DNA of 64,000 nt from Mercurialis annua (GCF_937616625.2 NC_065573.1:17313001-17377000); one strand, 5' to 3'; positions 42,898-55,401 are shown, counted from the first letter of the stretch. Notes: a model not told the origin generated them from the sequence alone. Program-made: numbers and translations.

Positions 42898-45195
42898 TGT
42901 AATACCCCAAGTTAATTAATTAACTAATTGGACCACGTATCAAGTTTGGACTCGCTAGAGTGGCGATATCGGAAAGATTTCAGAAAAATTAAAGTAAATA
43001 AATTTCAAATAGGTCGGTTTTGGGAAATTTAAAATGCGGAAATCAAGGTTATATTTCAATTCTAAAGTTAGAATTGGAATTAAAAGGAAAAATGTTAAGA
43101 AAAGCCCAAAAAGAAAGTACAGGGACCAAAGTGGCAATTTAGCCACTTTGTATCGAAAATGAAAATTTATAAGTTTTGACGGGAAAGTATTAATATCGAG
43201 CTTCGTATTATTTATCGGGTATAAATAATACGTATAAGTCATAATAAAAGAATTTATCGATTTAGTTATGGATTAAATTGAACAAATAAAAAGTTTAAAG
43301 GATAAATGATAAGAAACAAAAAGAACAAGGAAAAAAGTGGCACTTTAGCCGGATTATATAAGAAATGAAAGGTTGAATTTGAGAACAGAAGAAGAGTCGA
43401 GAGAAATTGAGAAATATCGTCGATTATCGTCGTTTCGCCGCCGTTTCTCCGTTCGACGTCCGATTCGAGCGATTCAAGCGGCGATCTCTTCGGAATTGAA
43501 AGCCTTATCATCTCCGAGCATCTAATCGAGGTAAGAGGTTGATTATTTGTGTGAAAATGATATAAAAAGGTGGCTGTTTTGGGTTAATATTGTATGTGGA
43601 TTGAATTTGACGTTTTTGATGGTTTTTAATATGGATTTTGTGTAAAAATGATGTTGAGTATGTGCGGGAATGTCTCAAGCAAGTCGGAATGGGTTTTTGA
43701 TTGATTTTGTGGAGGTTTAAGCTTGCTGTCGACGGCCGCACGACGTGCCAAAATTTGGCACGACGTGCCAACGCCAAGGCAAGGCTGCCCTGGTCGTTTT
43801 CGGCCCATTTGGTGCATGGGAGTTTGATGTATCATATCTTGAGTCCATAAGAGCTTATGGACTCTAAAAATATGCAATTGGGACATAGAACATGGAGAAT
43901 ACGATTAGGGTTTTGTAATGAATATAACGCATAATTGGAAATCGATAAGAATGAATTGGGAAAACCTAAATCTATAACCTAGAACGTTAGGTTTATGAGG
44001 TTCACGTTTATAATCTAAACGTGTATATGTACCAGACGTACCGGCAAGCTACGAGATATACGTTTTGGGATTATAAGTGTTTGACCAGCATATCGAGTGC
44101 ATTATAGATTGGATAGCGGTCACTGTGAGTTGCACTTTACTTTCGTGTATTATATATTAAAGTTATTTTATATAAATATATATATTGTTTATACGCATCG
44201 CATAATATATGATTTGATTAAATGTTATATGTTTCTATTAAGTTTATATACGAGGACTAGTATGCGATCCGAAAAAACTAGCTACCTATTGGGTGTCAAT
44301 AGGCTGCGTGATCACCAGTATTGAGTCAGTCTAGTGTGTTTGCATTTGAGAAATGATTTGATATGTATGGCATGATGTGATTATGAAATTTAAGATTGGG
44401 TATATGATTTCGATACGAGTGATCACTCGGTTACGATGTAACCTGGAGTCCCCGTATCCAATGGGTTGGACCCACCAGTGAGTTGGACTCACAACTTGAG
44501 ATTTATGATTGGGTTGAACGATATATGATTATTCAAGAGATGTGTCGCATGCTAGGATATTAGTTTTGTACGGATCAATTACCTGTTTATATGTTTTATA
44601 TTATTGTTTTCTGGGAATGCGATACTATTTTTTTATAATAATACCGTTAGTAAATGCAAACTCACTCAGTATTTCCCCAAATACTGACCCCTCACCTTTG
44701 ATGTCTTTCAGGTGCTTAGTATGTGGACCTAGATAGAGGCCAACTTTGAAGTCATGAAGTCAGCTGTGTATGTATAGTTTCTGACTTCTGTGAATGCTGC
44801 AGTAGTGGTCCCGTGTTGACAGAGTCGTAGCCTAGACAGCAGTACATTTTGATTGTACATATTACTTGTTGTCCTGTTTATATGTTTTTGTAGGCTACGT
44901 GTTTTATATGTTGTGCACGGCACCAGATGCCGGTGATATGTTGGATACACTAACTGATGTATATAGTACCGCGAGACCAGTTTGTACATGGTACGGTAAC
45001 TGGAGCCCGCGGGGTTTTTGAACAGTTAGTGTAAATGTTTGTGTATATATGTTACGTATACTTGCTTCTGTTGCTTTATGTTATTTGTTTTTTATTTGCG
45101 AAAAATTATTAGTGATTTAAGGCTTGCTACGGGTTCCGGAGCTACCACTCCCGTTCCCTAGCGCCGGTTGCGGCACAGTATTTTGGGTCGTGACA
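42898..45195 (+). mobile_element. Solo LTR of a chromovirus-like Ty3/gypsy element
   Basis: 2298 bp, TGTAATACCCC to GGTCGTGACA, with a perfect 5-bp duplication CGAGG (42893-42897 and 45196-45200). It is a close relative of the LTR at 7086. It has a TATA-like ATTATATAAG near 43346, a candidate leader intron from 43531 (GAG/GTAAGAGG) to 44711 (TTTCAG), hairpins at 44285-44303 and 44667-44686, and a short palindrome pair GCACGACGTGCC at 43739-43770. No internal domain is present. Confidence 0.93.
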
Positions 45196-45200
45196 CGAGG

Positions 45201-45574
45201 TCTCAAGGATTGATGGTGATGAATGTCTTATCCCGATCCTTTTTTTCATTTTGGTATAGTTGCTGCCTGTTTCGTGCTGGTTTTGGGTTTACACTTTTCA
45301 ATTACAAAGACAAAATTTTAGTTTTGTTGGTATCTACATTTATTATGTGTTGGTTGTAATTTTGTGGCTTTTGTTGTATAGATGTAATTTGAAGATTTAA
45401 GATTAATAGGCTAAAAAGCTTTTCTCCCGCTTTTGTGGAGCTCTTTTCTCTACCCTAGTTTTTTTAGGGTTAGGGTTGTTTCTCTTCCTTTTGAAGTTTT
45501 CATCGAATTTATTCCGTCCACTATCCTTTTTGGATTACTGTCTATTTTGTTGGGCTACTTGTGTTTACTAAGCT
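45201..45574 (+). other. Flank and LINE 5' leader
   Basis: No ORF. From about 45410 the C/T-rich, gene-leader-like sequence probably belongs to the LINE that starts at 45575; the earlier part has no recognisable content. Confidence 0.4.
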
Positions 45575-46884
45575 ATGGAAGGGGTTTTGGCTGACCTGTG
45601 TGCAAATCTCAGGCTAACAGAGGATGAGACTATATCTATGAATCTGGACGATGTTGACAAAGAGATTGAGACTAAAGCCAACCTCAGTTTTATTGGAAAA
45701 TTGCTTACCAAAAAGCTATATAACCAAACTCATATGAGGAACGCACTCACCAGTGCATGGAGGATGGCAAAGGGGTTTAAGATGAAGAAGTGGCGGAACC
45801 AGGACTCCAATTTAGGAGGGTCGAAATTTTTACATTTGGCTATTGAAAAAAAATCAAACGGCTGTAATATACTCAAAATATGAAATTTTTTAATAGTAGG
45901 GGCAGTTTTAACCGCCCTACATAGAAAAAACCGCCTCTAACAACGTAGGGGCGGTTATAACCGCCCTACAAGAAAAAAACCCAGAAAATCTATTTTTTTT
46001 TTTAATTTTTTTCCGGCGAGGAGGGTCGGCCTAGTTCCGCCACTGAGATGAAGGATATAGGTGATGGCCTATTTGTTTATGAATTATGTACTAGAACTGA
46101 AAAAGTTAGGGTTTTGCGAGAATCTCCCTGGCACTTCGATAAGCAATTGATTATTCTCGAGCCAATGGTTGGTAGTATGCAACCAAATAATATGAGGCTG
46201 CAGGAGTGTCCCATATGGGTCCGCATATACGAATTACCATTAAATTGCAGGGGTCAGGCGGCGATTAAAAAGATATGTGGTAAGGCAGGCAGAATAATTG
46301 AATGGAACGATGAAACTGAGGGACGTTGGAACGGGTCTTGTAGAGTCCGTGTGATGATTGACATTACAAAACCATTGATTCGAGGAACAAAGGTTATTAA
46401 TCAAATGGGGAAGCACTATTGGAGTCCATTTAAGTATGAGCGAATTCAAAACTTTTGTTATCGGTGTGGCTACCTCGATCATACTTTGGCGGAGTATGAG
46501 ACGAAACCGGAGGAGACAGACGTATCTGAATGGCCTTATGGTCCTGTGCTGAGAGCTACGCGAAAAAAACGAGTTTTAATGGGGCAGAATCAAGGCTCCA
46601 AACAGACTGCTGATGCCAGGAGGTACATGAGGAATGATGGGGAGACGAATCAATAAAATGCAGCTGATAATACGGTGGGTATAAGACAGGTTTTGGATTT
46701 GGGTTCAAACTCAAATGACGAGGGAGTTGAATGCCATGTTAACGATAAAGAGTTTACTGCTACAGCTCTAAGGTCCAACCAAGGGGTCAGGATGGTAAAA
46801 CACAGTCAGGCAACAAATGACAATGAGGGTTTTGTGGATATTAATGGGTTGCTGGTTAACACACTGACCAGATATCAAATATAA
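45575..46884 (+). pseudogene. LINE ORF1 (DUF4283 and zinc knuckle), split by a hAT miniature element
   Basis: The ATG at 45575 starts MEGVLADLCANLRLTEDE. A DUF4283-type region (FIGKLLTKK, ALTSAWRMAKGFKMK) is broken at 45787 by a 258-bp element and resumes in frame (DIGDGLFVYE, then ESPWHFDKQLIILEP and PIWVRIYELPL). The C-terminal zinc knuckle FCYRCGYLDHTLAEY has lost its last cysteine (Tyr instead of Cys, near 46497). A TAA at 46654-46656 and a later stop at 46882-46884 end the frames. The product would be the RNA-binding protein of an L1-type LINE; this copy is inactive. Confidence 0.82.
45788..46045. mobile_element. hAT-type miniature element
   Basis: 258 bp with ends AAGTGGCGGAACCAGG and, inverted, CAGTGGCGGAACTAGG, flanked by a perfect 8-bp duplication AGATGAAG (45780-45787 and 46046-46053). 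The internal sequence includes the palindrome-like GTAGGGGCGGTTATAACCGC at about 45948-45968. Removing the element and one duplication restores the LINE ORF1 frame. Confidence 0.88.
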
Positions 46885-47154
46885 CACGTAAGCAGACTAG
46901 AAAGGCAAAGAAGAAACGGACCTGTACTCGGAGTAAAGTCCACAGAAGTGTTGGGGATGAAGAAGGAATGGCATCTATAGCTGGAGGTATTGCGAAGAGA
47001 TCCCTTATCGAGGCTCAGATTTCTCTTGATCCAAATAACCTTTTCTTGAAGAAAGCTAGAGATGGGTTCTATAAAGTCCACATAAACTCCTCAGTTAGAA
47101 CTTCCTAGGTGGGAGGAACCGGTACGTGCTCTCAAATTCTTTATTAATTTAAAT

Positions 47155-47775
47155 TTGTCGCATTTGTTCTTTTTGATGGAGACAAAGCTTGTGGATGGTG
47201 AGCTTATTAATATTAAAAGGAGTTTTAATTTGTTTAATTCTTTTATTGTCGTTTGTGTTGGTAGAAAAGGTGGATTAATTCTTTTTTGGAACAAATCCAT
47301 TAATGTGGATATTATTGATTTCTCTAATAACCACATAGCCTTTTGTGCTTTTGATGTTTTTGTCGATCTAAAGTGGTTCGGGGTGGGAGTTTATGGCTAG
47401 CCGGAAACTAACAATAAAATTCGCACCTATAATTTGATTCGTCAAGTTTGTTCAGAGATAGATGGGCCGATGCTCATCTTTGGCAACTTCAACCTGTGTC
47501 TGTTTCACTTTGAGAAGAGTGGGGGTCGACTTAGTGATCAAAAAGAGATTGATGAGTTTCGGAGTGTTGTCAACGATTGTGAGATTGGTGATCTGGGGTT
47601 TGAAGGGACTCTGTTTACCTCGTCCAATATGCGGCGTGATGATCAAAACGTCCAAGTCCGACTGGACAGATTTCTCGCTAACGATCAGTGGCAAGAGAAG
47701 TATTTAGGGTGTAGGGTTTTTCACTTGGCTAGACAGAGATCGGATCATTGCCCTATTCAATTCTCGTTTTGCTAA
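47155..47775 (+). pseudogene. LINE endonuclease fragment with altered catalytic residue
   Basis: The N-terminal part of ORF2 in one frame (FLMETKLVDGE, then GGLILFWN and LIFGNFNLCLF), with REDUCED integrity: a TAG at 47398-47400 replaces a Trp in the usual VYGWPE motif. The conserved GDFN motif reads GNFN (Asp to Asn, near 47482). It ends SDHCPIQFSF and then loses similarity near 47790, so the RT part is missing. It belongs with the ORF1 at 45575. Confidence 0.8.
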
Positions 47776-47814
47776 GCGAATTAAGATTCGTAAGAAAATC
47801 ATTCTCATTTAGTC

Positions 47815-47899
47815 TGCTATCCTCGTGCATTCGACAACCCGGACTTAAAGTCCATCTATATTACAAGTTGGCGTTAGCGCGTGAGCGTTTCGGCCAACA
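47815..47899 (+). repeat. Fragment resembling the 3' end of an Athila LTR
   Basis: A short stretch (CCGGACTTAAAGTC, then ATTACAAGTTGGCGT, ending CGGCCAACA) parallels the last 80 bases of the Athila LTR at 12795-12875. It may explain the abrupt end of the LINE. No further element sequence is recognisable. Confidence 0.45.
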
Positions 47900-49344
47900 G
47901 TGTTTAACATTGCAAAAAACTGTTAGTTCATGTTTAATTTGCCAAAATGAAAAGTTCGTGTTAATTTTGCAAAACACGCTAAAATTCGCGATTTTTACGC
48001 TATTAAACCTATATGAAATAACACGTGCTTCATATTCAAAAAACTGTTTCAAAACTTCTTTTTCAACACAAAGTCAATAAACGAAATTTTGTTACTGACG
48101 CCTAGCCCAATTGGCTAATGTACTCTAGTGCATTCATGAGATCTCGGTTTGAGTCTCAATAGGGCAGGTAGTTTAAGGCCGATTTAAAAATGAAAAATCT
48201 AATACTTACCACTAACTAATAACGTAATTAGATTGCATCTCTGTCCAAAAAAATAAAAATTTCAATAGACGATCTTTTATGCTATAATAAAGATCATAAA
48301 TAAATTTCTTCCACGAAAGACACACAAAATTAAATTAAATAACAATAAAAATATAATTTTGCAAATCTTTTCATGAAGGACAAATAATTAAAATCAAATC
48401 CACAATTAAACATTTGAAAAAATTCCACAAGTAATAAGCGGTGGTTTGCCAAAACTATGTTTGTCTATCACGCGCCAAACTGAAATTGTGGAAGGAGGTT
48501 TTTGAGCTGATTTTGCTAAAGTTAAAGTAAATGTGATTCTGTCTTGTAATTTTATATCAAGTTAGAGGGTAAAATAATTCTTTGTTCTTTCTTCTATTTT
48601 TTTCCGAGAATTGATGGCTATTCATAGCTATTACCTGGGTGAAGTTTGAATCTTAAAAACTCAAATTCATGTCCGAACTGCAAGATCAGTCTTTACTCTC
48701 TTGCCGGATCCATCCGTCATGAAACATGCAAATTTTAATATTAACATATAAACATCCCTCAAAAATAATTATAGTAAAATCAGTCTGCGTGCCGGCCTGC
48801 GTCAAATGCACGCTGTATGGTTGGCTAATGAATTTTGATGGCTGGCCGGCGGTCAAATTGAATATTAATATCAAAATATGTAGAAGAATTGAAACGTGAT
48901 GGCTCATCTCATCATTTTGAAAGGCTACGAATAAGCATATGAGTCAATCTCAATAATTAATGTGTCCGATTTTTTTAAGATATCATTTAAATTATAATTT
49001 ATCTGCTATAATTACCGGATTAATTTTTTTTATAAAATTATATTTACTATCTATTAAAAAAAACATTAACACATTTTTTTAATATTATATATTTTACTAT
49101 ATATTATATTCAGATATGTTTTTTTTTTTGAAATATATTGAAATATATGTTTTGAACTACTAATTTAATATTAATAACTTTAATTTTAATTAATAAATAA
49201 TTTATTTCAAATTCATAACCGGCTTGTTTTCTTAATGATTGAAAAAAAAAAGATTATTTTCAAATGAAACTCTTGACATTTAGAATTTTAACAAAATAAA
49301 TCTTATATATTTTATAATAAAATAAAATCTAAACTTTTAATTTT
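47900..49344. other. AT-rich intergenic DNA
   Basis: No gene. At about 48095-48180 TAGCCCAATTGGCTAATG and GGTTTGAGTCTC look like weak A and B boxes of a second, decayed tRNA-derived repeat. Confidence 0.35.
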
Positions 49345-49695
49345 TTTAGGAATAACACTTGGTCAAAATTCATGTATGATAAAAAAAAGTCAAATCACTA
49401 AAAAGTACAAACTTTTCATGAAAATTTCACAAAATTCTAAATCTTTCAATTTTTATCTGTATCGTCCTGAAACACGAATTTTTGTTTAATAATGCTCAAT
49501 TACGCGATTTTCTTATATGACGCCTACTTGGTGTTGCTTTGGAAATGCCACACATGTCGTCACATAAGAAAAATTGAATAGTCAGACATAATTGAAACAA
49601 AATTATGCGTTTTTAAACAAATTGGATAAAATATAAACGTATTGGACTTTTGTGAAATTTTCATGAAATGTTTGATCGTTTTTAGTCATTCCGCC
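49345..49695. mobile_element. Diverged foldback element related to the one at 55044
   Basis: Inverted arms share TTTCATGAAAATTTCACAAAA (49413-49433 and, reversed, about 49652-49672), followed by a C/T-rich CAATTTTTATC segment. The layout and words (TTTCACAAAA, CTTTCAATTTT, CGCCTACTTGG) parallel the better-preserved element at 55044-55401. Confidence 0.5.
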
Positions 49696-50765
49696 TAAAA
49701 AAATAAATTTACTCTTTAATTATAATAAAAACTCAAACAGTTAAATATTTAGCTATTTAGCTATTTAAATAATTAAGTTCATAATTTATAAATTAATAAA
49801 TTAAATTTATAAAATTTATAAAATTATTGAATAATAAATTTGTAAAACTAAAATAATTTATTTATTTCTAAATAATAAAACTTCAAATGGTGATAATTAT
49901 TTTATCTATTCTTCCTTTCAAAAATATTTTTTTTCAAACAAAATTATAAATAATAATGTTATTATTAAAATCATTCAAAATTTATAATAATTAAATATAT
50001 TTTTTTTAATTATTGTAATTTGTAAACTTTTTTGTAAAAATTATTTAGAATGTTTTTACAAAATGTATAAAATTATACTTTTTTAATTACTAATGAAATT
50101 AAAAAAGAGGATGAATTTATTTATATATAAAATCACTCTAATTTTTTATTTGCATTATTTAAGTGATAATAAATTAATTATAATTTTAAATTTGTTTGTT
50201 TTATTTTTCTATTTATCATTTAATAAGTAAATTTAGAAATTTAATTTCAAACTTAAGTGAATATTTTTTATTCATTAGATTAAAAATTTAATACCAATAA
50301 GTTTTAATTCAAATGATATAAACTCTATGCAGTAAACTACTAGGTTGTAGCTTTCAATCCTCCCACAAGCGCTCCTCTTTTTCCAATTATATTAAAAAAT
50401 AAAAATTTAATGGAAATATGTATGAATATATTAATGGATTTATTAAACAAATTAACCATTAATTAAAATCAAACTGGACTCGCTGGTCGAACTGGTTGAA
50501 TTAAAAATCGACCCGTTGTCATGACTAAAAGCTGCAAACGGTCTAATAGAGTCGGACCGGAAACCGAAAAAATCAATAATTAAATCGGGTGATTAAGCTG
50601 GTAAACCATTAGTTGAACCAAACAAAAAGAATAAGTGACGGGAAATACATCACTAAATATCTAAAATTTGTTATTAATTCTATATTTTTCTTTTTTAATA
50701 TTTCATTAAAAGGTTAAATCAGTTAAATAGGAAACCGTTGGCTATCGGTTCGGCCATCAATTCTA
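49696..50765. other. AT-rich intergenic DNA with a decayed SINE copy
   Basis: Nearly featureless. At about 50308-50402 a decayed copy of the GASA-intron SINE is recognisable (AGTAAACTACTAGGTTGTAG and CCCACAAGCGCTCC, then CCAATTAT and an A-rich tail). Confidence 0.45.
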
Positions 50766-53700
50766 TTTTTTTTTTGAGAGAAAGTCGAACTTTTATTAAT
50801 GATCCAAATCAGTTACATTTGTGAGAAATTCAGGGAAGTGACAGTACCACTCCTGATGACCTGAAATGGAACGGGCATTCTGCGCTAAAATATGCGCTGC
50901 CTGATTCGCAGATCGTCTCACGAAATTAAAAATAACATTACTTAACTGCTTTGCTAAATACGCACAATCACCTATTAGGATATCCTCAGACAATTCCGGA
51001 TTCCTAATCTCCAAAATAACATCCATCGCATCCGACTCTATTATCAAATTTTGGCAATCTTTCAACCAACTCAGCGCTTCACGAATTCCCATAGCTTCCG
51101 CCGCCCGCGGAGAAATATTGCAGCTAAGTCTGACTTGACGCGCTTGCACCACAACACCATTGGAGTCACGAACAACAATACCCAGTCCCGTTCCTTGACT
51201 ATTCGAAAAATTCGCTATATCACAGTTAGCTTTTAACCATCCCTGTCTCGGAGGAACCCAGCTAACCCGCCCGTCATCTTGGAACAGCTCAGCTCCACGC
51301 ATCTCTTCGTCCGGTAGATGACAGATTTTCCACGCTGAAAGTTGAGCAGTAGCAGCTCCAATAATGGAATCCACAGTCCCCCATTTCTTATTCCACACGG
51401 TATTGTTTCTATTTATCCAAAGATTCCAACACACCATGGCAACCAAGGATTTATCCTCCATATTCATACCTGTGAGCCACCTACAAATCCATTCCACAAC
51501 AGCCATTCCTTCACACAACTCAGGAACTTTAATAATACTCCAACAATCAGCAGCAACCGAGCAAGACATCAAGATATGAGCTGCATTATCAATTCCCGCT
51601 GCACAAACCGAACACTGAGAGTAAACAAACACTTTCCTTCGCGCAAGAGCCTCGGCCGTTGGCAGGTAATCCTTGCAAACTCGCCACAAAAAGTTCCGGA
51701 CATGCAACGGGATTCTAAGCTTCCATATTAAATTCCAAACATCATTTAAAGGCCCTAAATACTCACCACAAACAGCTCTATAGCAGCTTTTAACCGTAAA
51801 TTTGCCTTTTGAATCGAACCTCCAACACCACCCGTCTTCTAAATTCCGGTTACTGATCGGAATTTTCAGGATTTTCTCCACATTACTGCTCACAAAAACG
51901 TCTCGCACTAACCCTTCGTCCCACGCCCTTCCCTCCTCATCCATGAGATTTCGAACCATCGAATTCTCTCAGTTCCCTGGCATAGGAGTAGAAATGAGTC
52001 CTCCATTATCATCATCAAGCCATGGACTACCCCAAACTCTTGTATTCTGCCCATTTCCAATCTTAACTCTTGCACCTGATTTCATTACTTTTTGCGCCTC
52101 GAAAATGCTACGCCAAACGTAGCTCGGATTTGACCCTATTTTCGCCTCAAGGAATGAAGAATCAGGAAAGTACTTCGCTTTAAAAATCTTCACCATAAGC
52201 TTATTCTCCGAACTAAGAAATCTCCACGCTTGCCGAGCCAACATGGCAATATTAAAGTTTCGAATTTTTTTGAATCCCATGCCACCAAACTTCTTTGCCA
52301 CACACAGTTTATCCCAATTTGCCCAACTAATTCCTTTCTTTTTAGCTTGATCTCGACCCCACCAAAAAGAATTAAGCATCCTTTCTAACTCCTCACAAAG
52401 CCGGGAGAGGAATTAAAAATACGTTCATCACGTAATTGGGCATAGATTGTGCTACTGACTTAATCAAAACCTCTTTACCACCTCGTGATAAAAATTTTGC
52501 ATTCCAACCTTGGACTCTACTCCACACTCTATCTCTTATAAAATTAAAGATAGATGCCTTATTTCTACCCACTAAAGACGGGAGCCCAAATACTTGCCAC
52601 TGTCATTTACTTCCTCCACACCCAAAGTTGATTTGATATTAATTCTCAAATCCAAGTCTGTATTAGAACTAAATAAGACATTGGATTTTTGAAAATTAAC
52701 TTTTTGACCCGAAAGCCTCTCATATTCGGCCAAGACCCCTTTGACAGCAGTCATCTCTTCAATAGATGCTCGGAAGAATAAAAAGCAATCATCCGCGAAA
52801 AATAAGTGACTAACCTGAGGTGCGCCTCTATAAATAGTAGCTCCATGAATTCTACCCGAGTACTCCTCATGAGCCAACATACGGCTTAGACCCTCCGCAC
52901 AAATAATAAAAAGATAAGGAGATAGAGGATCTCCCTGTCTCAACCCCCTGCTCGGAATAATAGGCGTCAAGTTCTCACAATTTCCAATACTTGTGTATTT
53001 AACAGTTCTTTCACAGTACATCACCAAACTAATCCACCTTTCACAAAATCCCAATTTCCTGAGCATAAACTCGACAAAATCCCATCTAACTCTTTCATAA
53101 GCTTTACTCATGTTGATTTTTAGCGCCGCCATACCGTACTTCCCTATACGCTTGCATCTCAAGTAATGCCCAATCTCGTAGGCGATAAGAAAATTGTCAG
53201 TAATGAGCCTGTTTTCAACAAAAGCACTTTGATTCTCAGAAATAACACAAGGCATCAATTTCTTCATTCGATTGGCTAACACTTTAGAAATAACTTTGTA
53301 TGCAACATTACATAAAGCTATTGGCCTAAAATCAGAAACAGATTCTGGTTACTGACTTTAGGAATCAATACTAGCTCAGTATCGTTAAGGCCATCTCTAA
53401 ATATGCCTTTAACAAAGAACGCTCTGCACATTTGGACCACGTCCTTACCCACCACACCCCAAAACTTCTTAAAGAAAGCTGGATTAAAACCGTCTGGACC
53501 CAGTGATTTATCGTTGTGCATGATAAACACCGCTTTTCTTACTTCAAACTCAGAAATAGTGTTCATCAAAGCCATATTATCATTATCAGATATACTTGGC
53601 TCAATATCAATAAAATTCAAAGGATCAAAATTGGTTTCAGTAAACAAGTTACCAAAATACCTTTTTATAACACCATCCACCTCCCTTCTATTCACTCGCC

Positions 53701-54477
53701 AGATACCGTCTTCATCACGCAGCTTGTCCACTCGGTTTGTTCTTTTTCTTGCCGAAGCGTAGTTATGAAAATATCGTGTGTTTGCGTCGCCTTCCGCAAG
53801 CCAGAAGCACTTCGCTCTTTGCTTCCAATAGACTTCTTCCTCGCCCAACACAACATTATACTCATTTGTAGCTGCTTTATACTCAGCCACCCCTGCTTCA
53901 TCAGTTCTGGACTGAACCGAAGCCAAATCTCTTCTGATTCTATCCAGCCGCTTCTTAAAATTTGGACCCTTATCACCATTCCAGTTTTTTAGACACTCAC
54001 TGGTTCCTTTCAATTTTTCTGGTAATTCTATATCTCCACCAGAACTCCACGCTGCTGTCACCACATTTACACAATCGTTTTTGGCTAACCAAATATTATT
54101 GAACCGGAACTTACGTCTTCTGTTGCCTTCAACTTCGAGCTTCAACGTTAACAATATTGGTAAATGATCAGATGTGGTAGCCTCAAGATTTCTCAAGTTT
54201 GCACTCGGGAATAATTCAATCCACTCGCTTGTACATAAAACCCGATCCAACTTTTCTTCTACTTTGTCTGCTCCCCGTCTGCCCCTACTCCAAGTAAATT
54301 TATAGCCTGTATAACCAATGTCTATCAAACCACAATTAGTTATAGTATCACGGAACCCATCAATAAGCCACCTCTCCTGTCTTCCTCCTCCTCTCTTCTC
54401 ATCAAACGCTAATAAATCGCTAATAAACGCTAATAAATCATTTAACGCAAATAAATCGTTAAAGTTAAAGTCTCCAC
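50766..54477 (-). mobile_element. 5'-truncated L1-type LINE
   Basis: A minus-strand element from a poly(A) tail (T-run 50766-50775) to a truncation near 54477, inside the endonuclease domain. It carries the rest of endonuclease, RT, the zinc-binding domain and RNase H in the order normal for plant LINEs. I could not identify a target duplication around it. Confidence 0.82.
50796..54470 (-). pseudogene. LINE ORF2: endonuclease C-part, RT, RNase H, multiply frameshifted
   Basis: Order on the minus strand: endonuclease end (GYTGYKFTWSRGR, then SDHLPIL) at 54.4-54.1 kb; RT with NDKSLGPDGFNPAFFKKFW (about 53.5 kb), ALKINMSKAYERVRW, SRGLRQGDPLSPYLF and FADD (about 52.8 kb); zinc domain (FLWRVCKDYLPT, CSVCAAG) and RNase H (ANCDIAN, AEAMGIREALSW, IESDAMDV, RRSANQAAHILA) at 51.7-50.8 kb. 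Frameshifts lie near 53340, 52592 and 52400, and an in-frame TGA at 51971-51969. The endonuclease motif GDFND carries a tandem expansion (54405-54470). Confidence 0.87.
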
Positions 54478-55043
54478 CTTAGGCTTTAGGTGGTCAATTG
54501 ACCACCTTTAGCTATTTTTTTTTCATTTTTATTTATATATTTTAATTTTTATATATATTAATATTATATTTATATAACTTATTATCCACCTTTATTACCG
54601 ATCTACGTTTTTTGCCCATCTTTTGAGAAATTCCTGGTTTCGCCCCTGCATGTGAAGGCTTAGTTTAATGGCCAAATCTTTCCATTATATGATGTTGGAG
54701 GTCCGAACTTCCGATTTTTTTCAAACCGTAATTTGTCTAATTTAAATTTGAAAAACACATACTAATTTTGTTAAATTTTGCTATAACTAACATAAAATAG
54801 GTTTATTTCTGATTTTAAAAAAAAGGTTGTTAGTAGAATATGTAAACACGTGTTTCATAGTTAAAAGTAGTTGCAAACACATGTTGAGATAGCTCAAGTC
54901 AAACATTCAACACTACACAGTGGGCCGCGGCAGGATTCTTTGCCGTAATTTGCTTGCTTTAATCTCTGGCTTTTTCTTATTTTATACATCTTTTTTTTTA
55001 TAAAAAAATACTTTATAACTCAACACTTTAACTTAATTTTTTA
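54478..55043. other. AT-rich intergenic DNA
   Basis: No gene. It includes a perfect 20-bp palindrome (54488-54507) next to the LINE truncation point. A weak tRNA-like stretch lies at about 54650-54710 (GGCTTAGTTTAATGG, then GGTCCGAACTTCC). Confidence 0.4.
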
Positions 55044-55401
55044 GGCCAAATGTCGTAAAAAGGCCAAACCTTTTATAAAAATTTCACAAAAATCCTGATC
55101 TTTCAATTTTGTCGATTTTGGCCAAAAACAAATTATTTAATTTCAATTATGGCCAACTCTAAATTTGATTTCAATTTGCCTATGTGACGCCTATGTAGCG
55201 CCTATATGGCATGCCAAATATTGAAAAGTCGGGACTTTTGTGAAACCAAATAATCCATTTTTGGCCAAAATCGACACAATTGAAAGGTCAGGACTTTTGT
55301 GAAACCAAACAATCAGTTTTTGGCCAAAATCGACAAAATTGAAAGGTCGGGACTTTTATGAAACTTTTGTGAAAGGTTTGGCCTTTTTACAACATTTGGC
55401 C
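55044..55401. mobile_element. Foldback miniature element with about 90-bp terminal repeats
   Basis: 358 bp. The left arm starts GGCCAAATGTCGTAAAAAGG and reaches CTTTCAATTTTGTCGATTTT; the right arm is the inverted copy. A unit containing GGCCAAAATCGACA and GTCGGGACTTTTGTGAAAC occurs three times in tandem in the right half. The flanks AATTTTTTA and ATTTTTTTA suggest a 9-bp duplication with one mismatch, as in Mutator-type elements. Confidence 0.75.

Noticed and set aside
48095..48180. A tRNA gene
   Set aside because: Only weak A- and B-box-like words; no cloverleaf can be drawn, so at best a decayed SINE.
51342..51731. Plus-strand frame of 129 codons
   Set aside because: Antisense shadow of the LINE zinc-finger/RNase H region.
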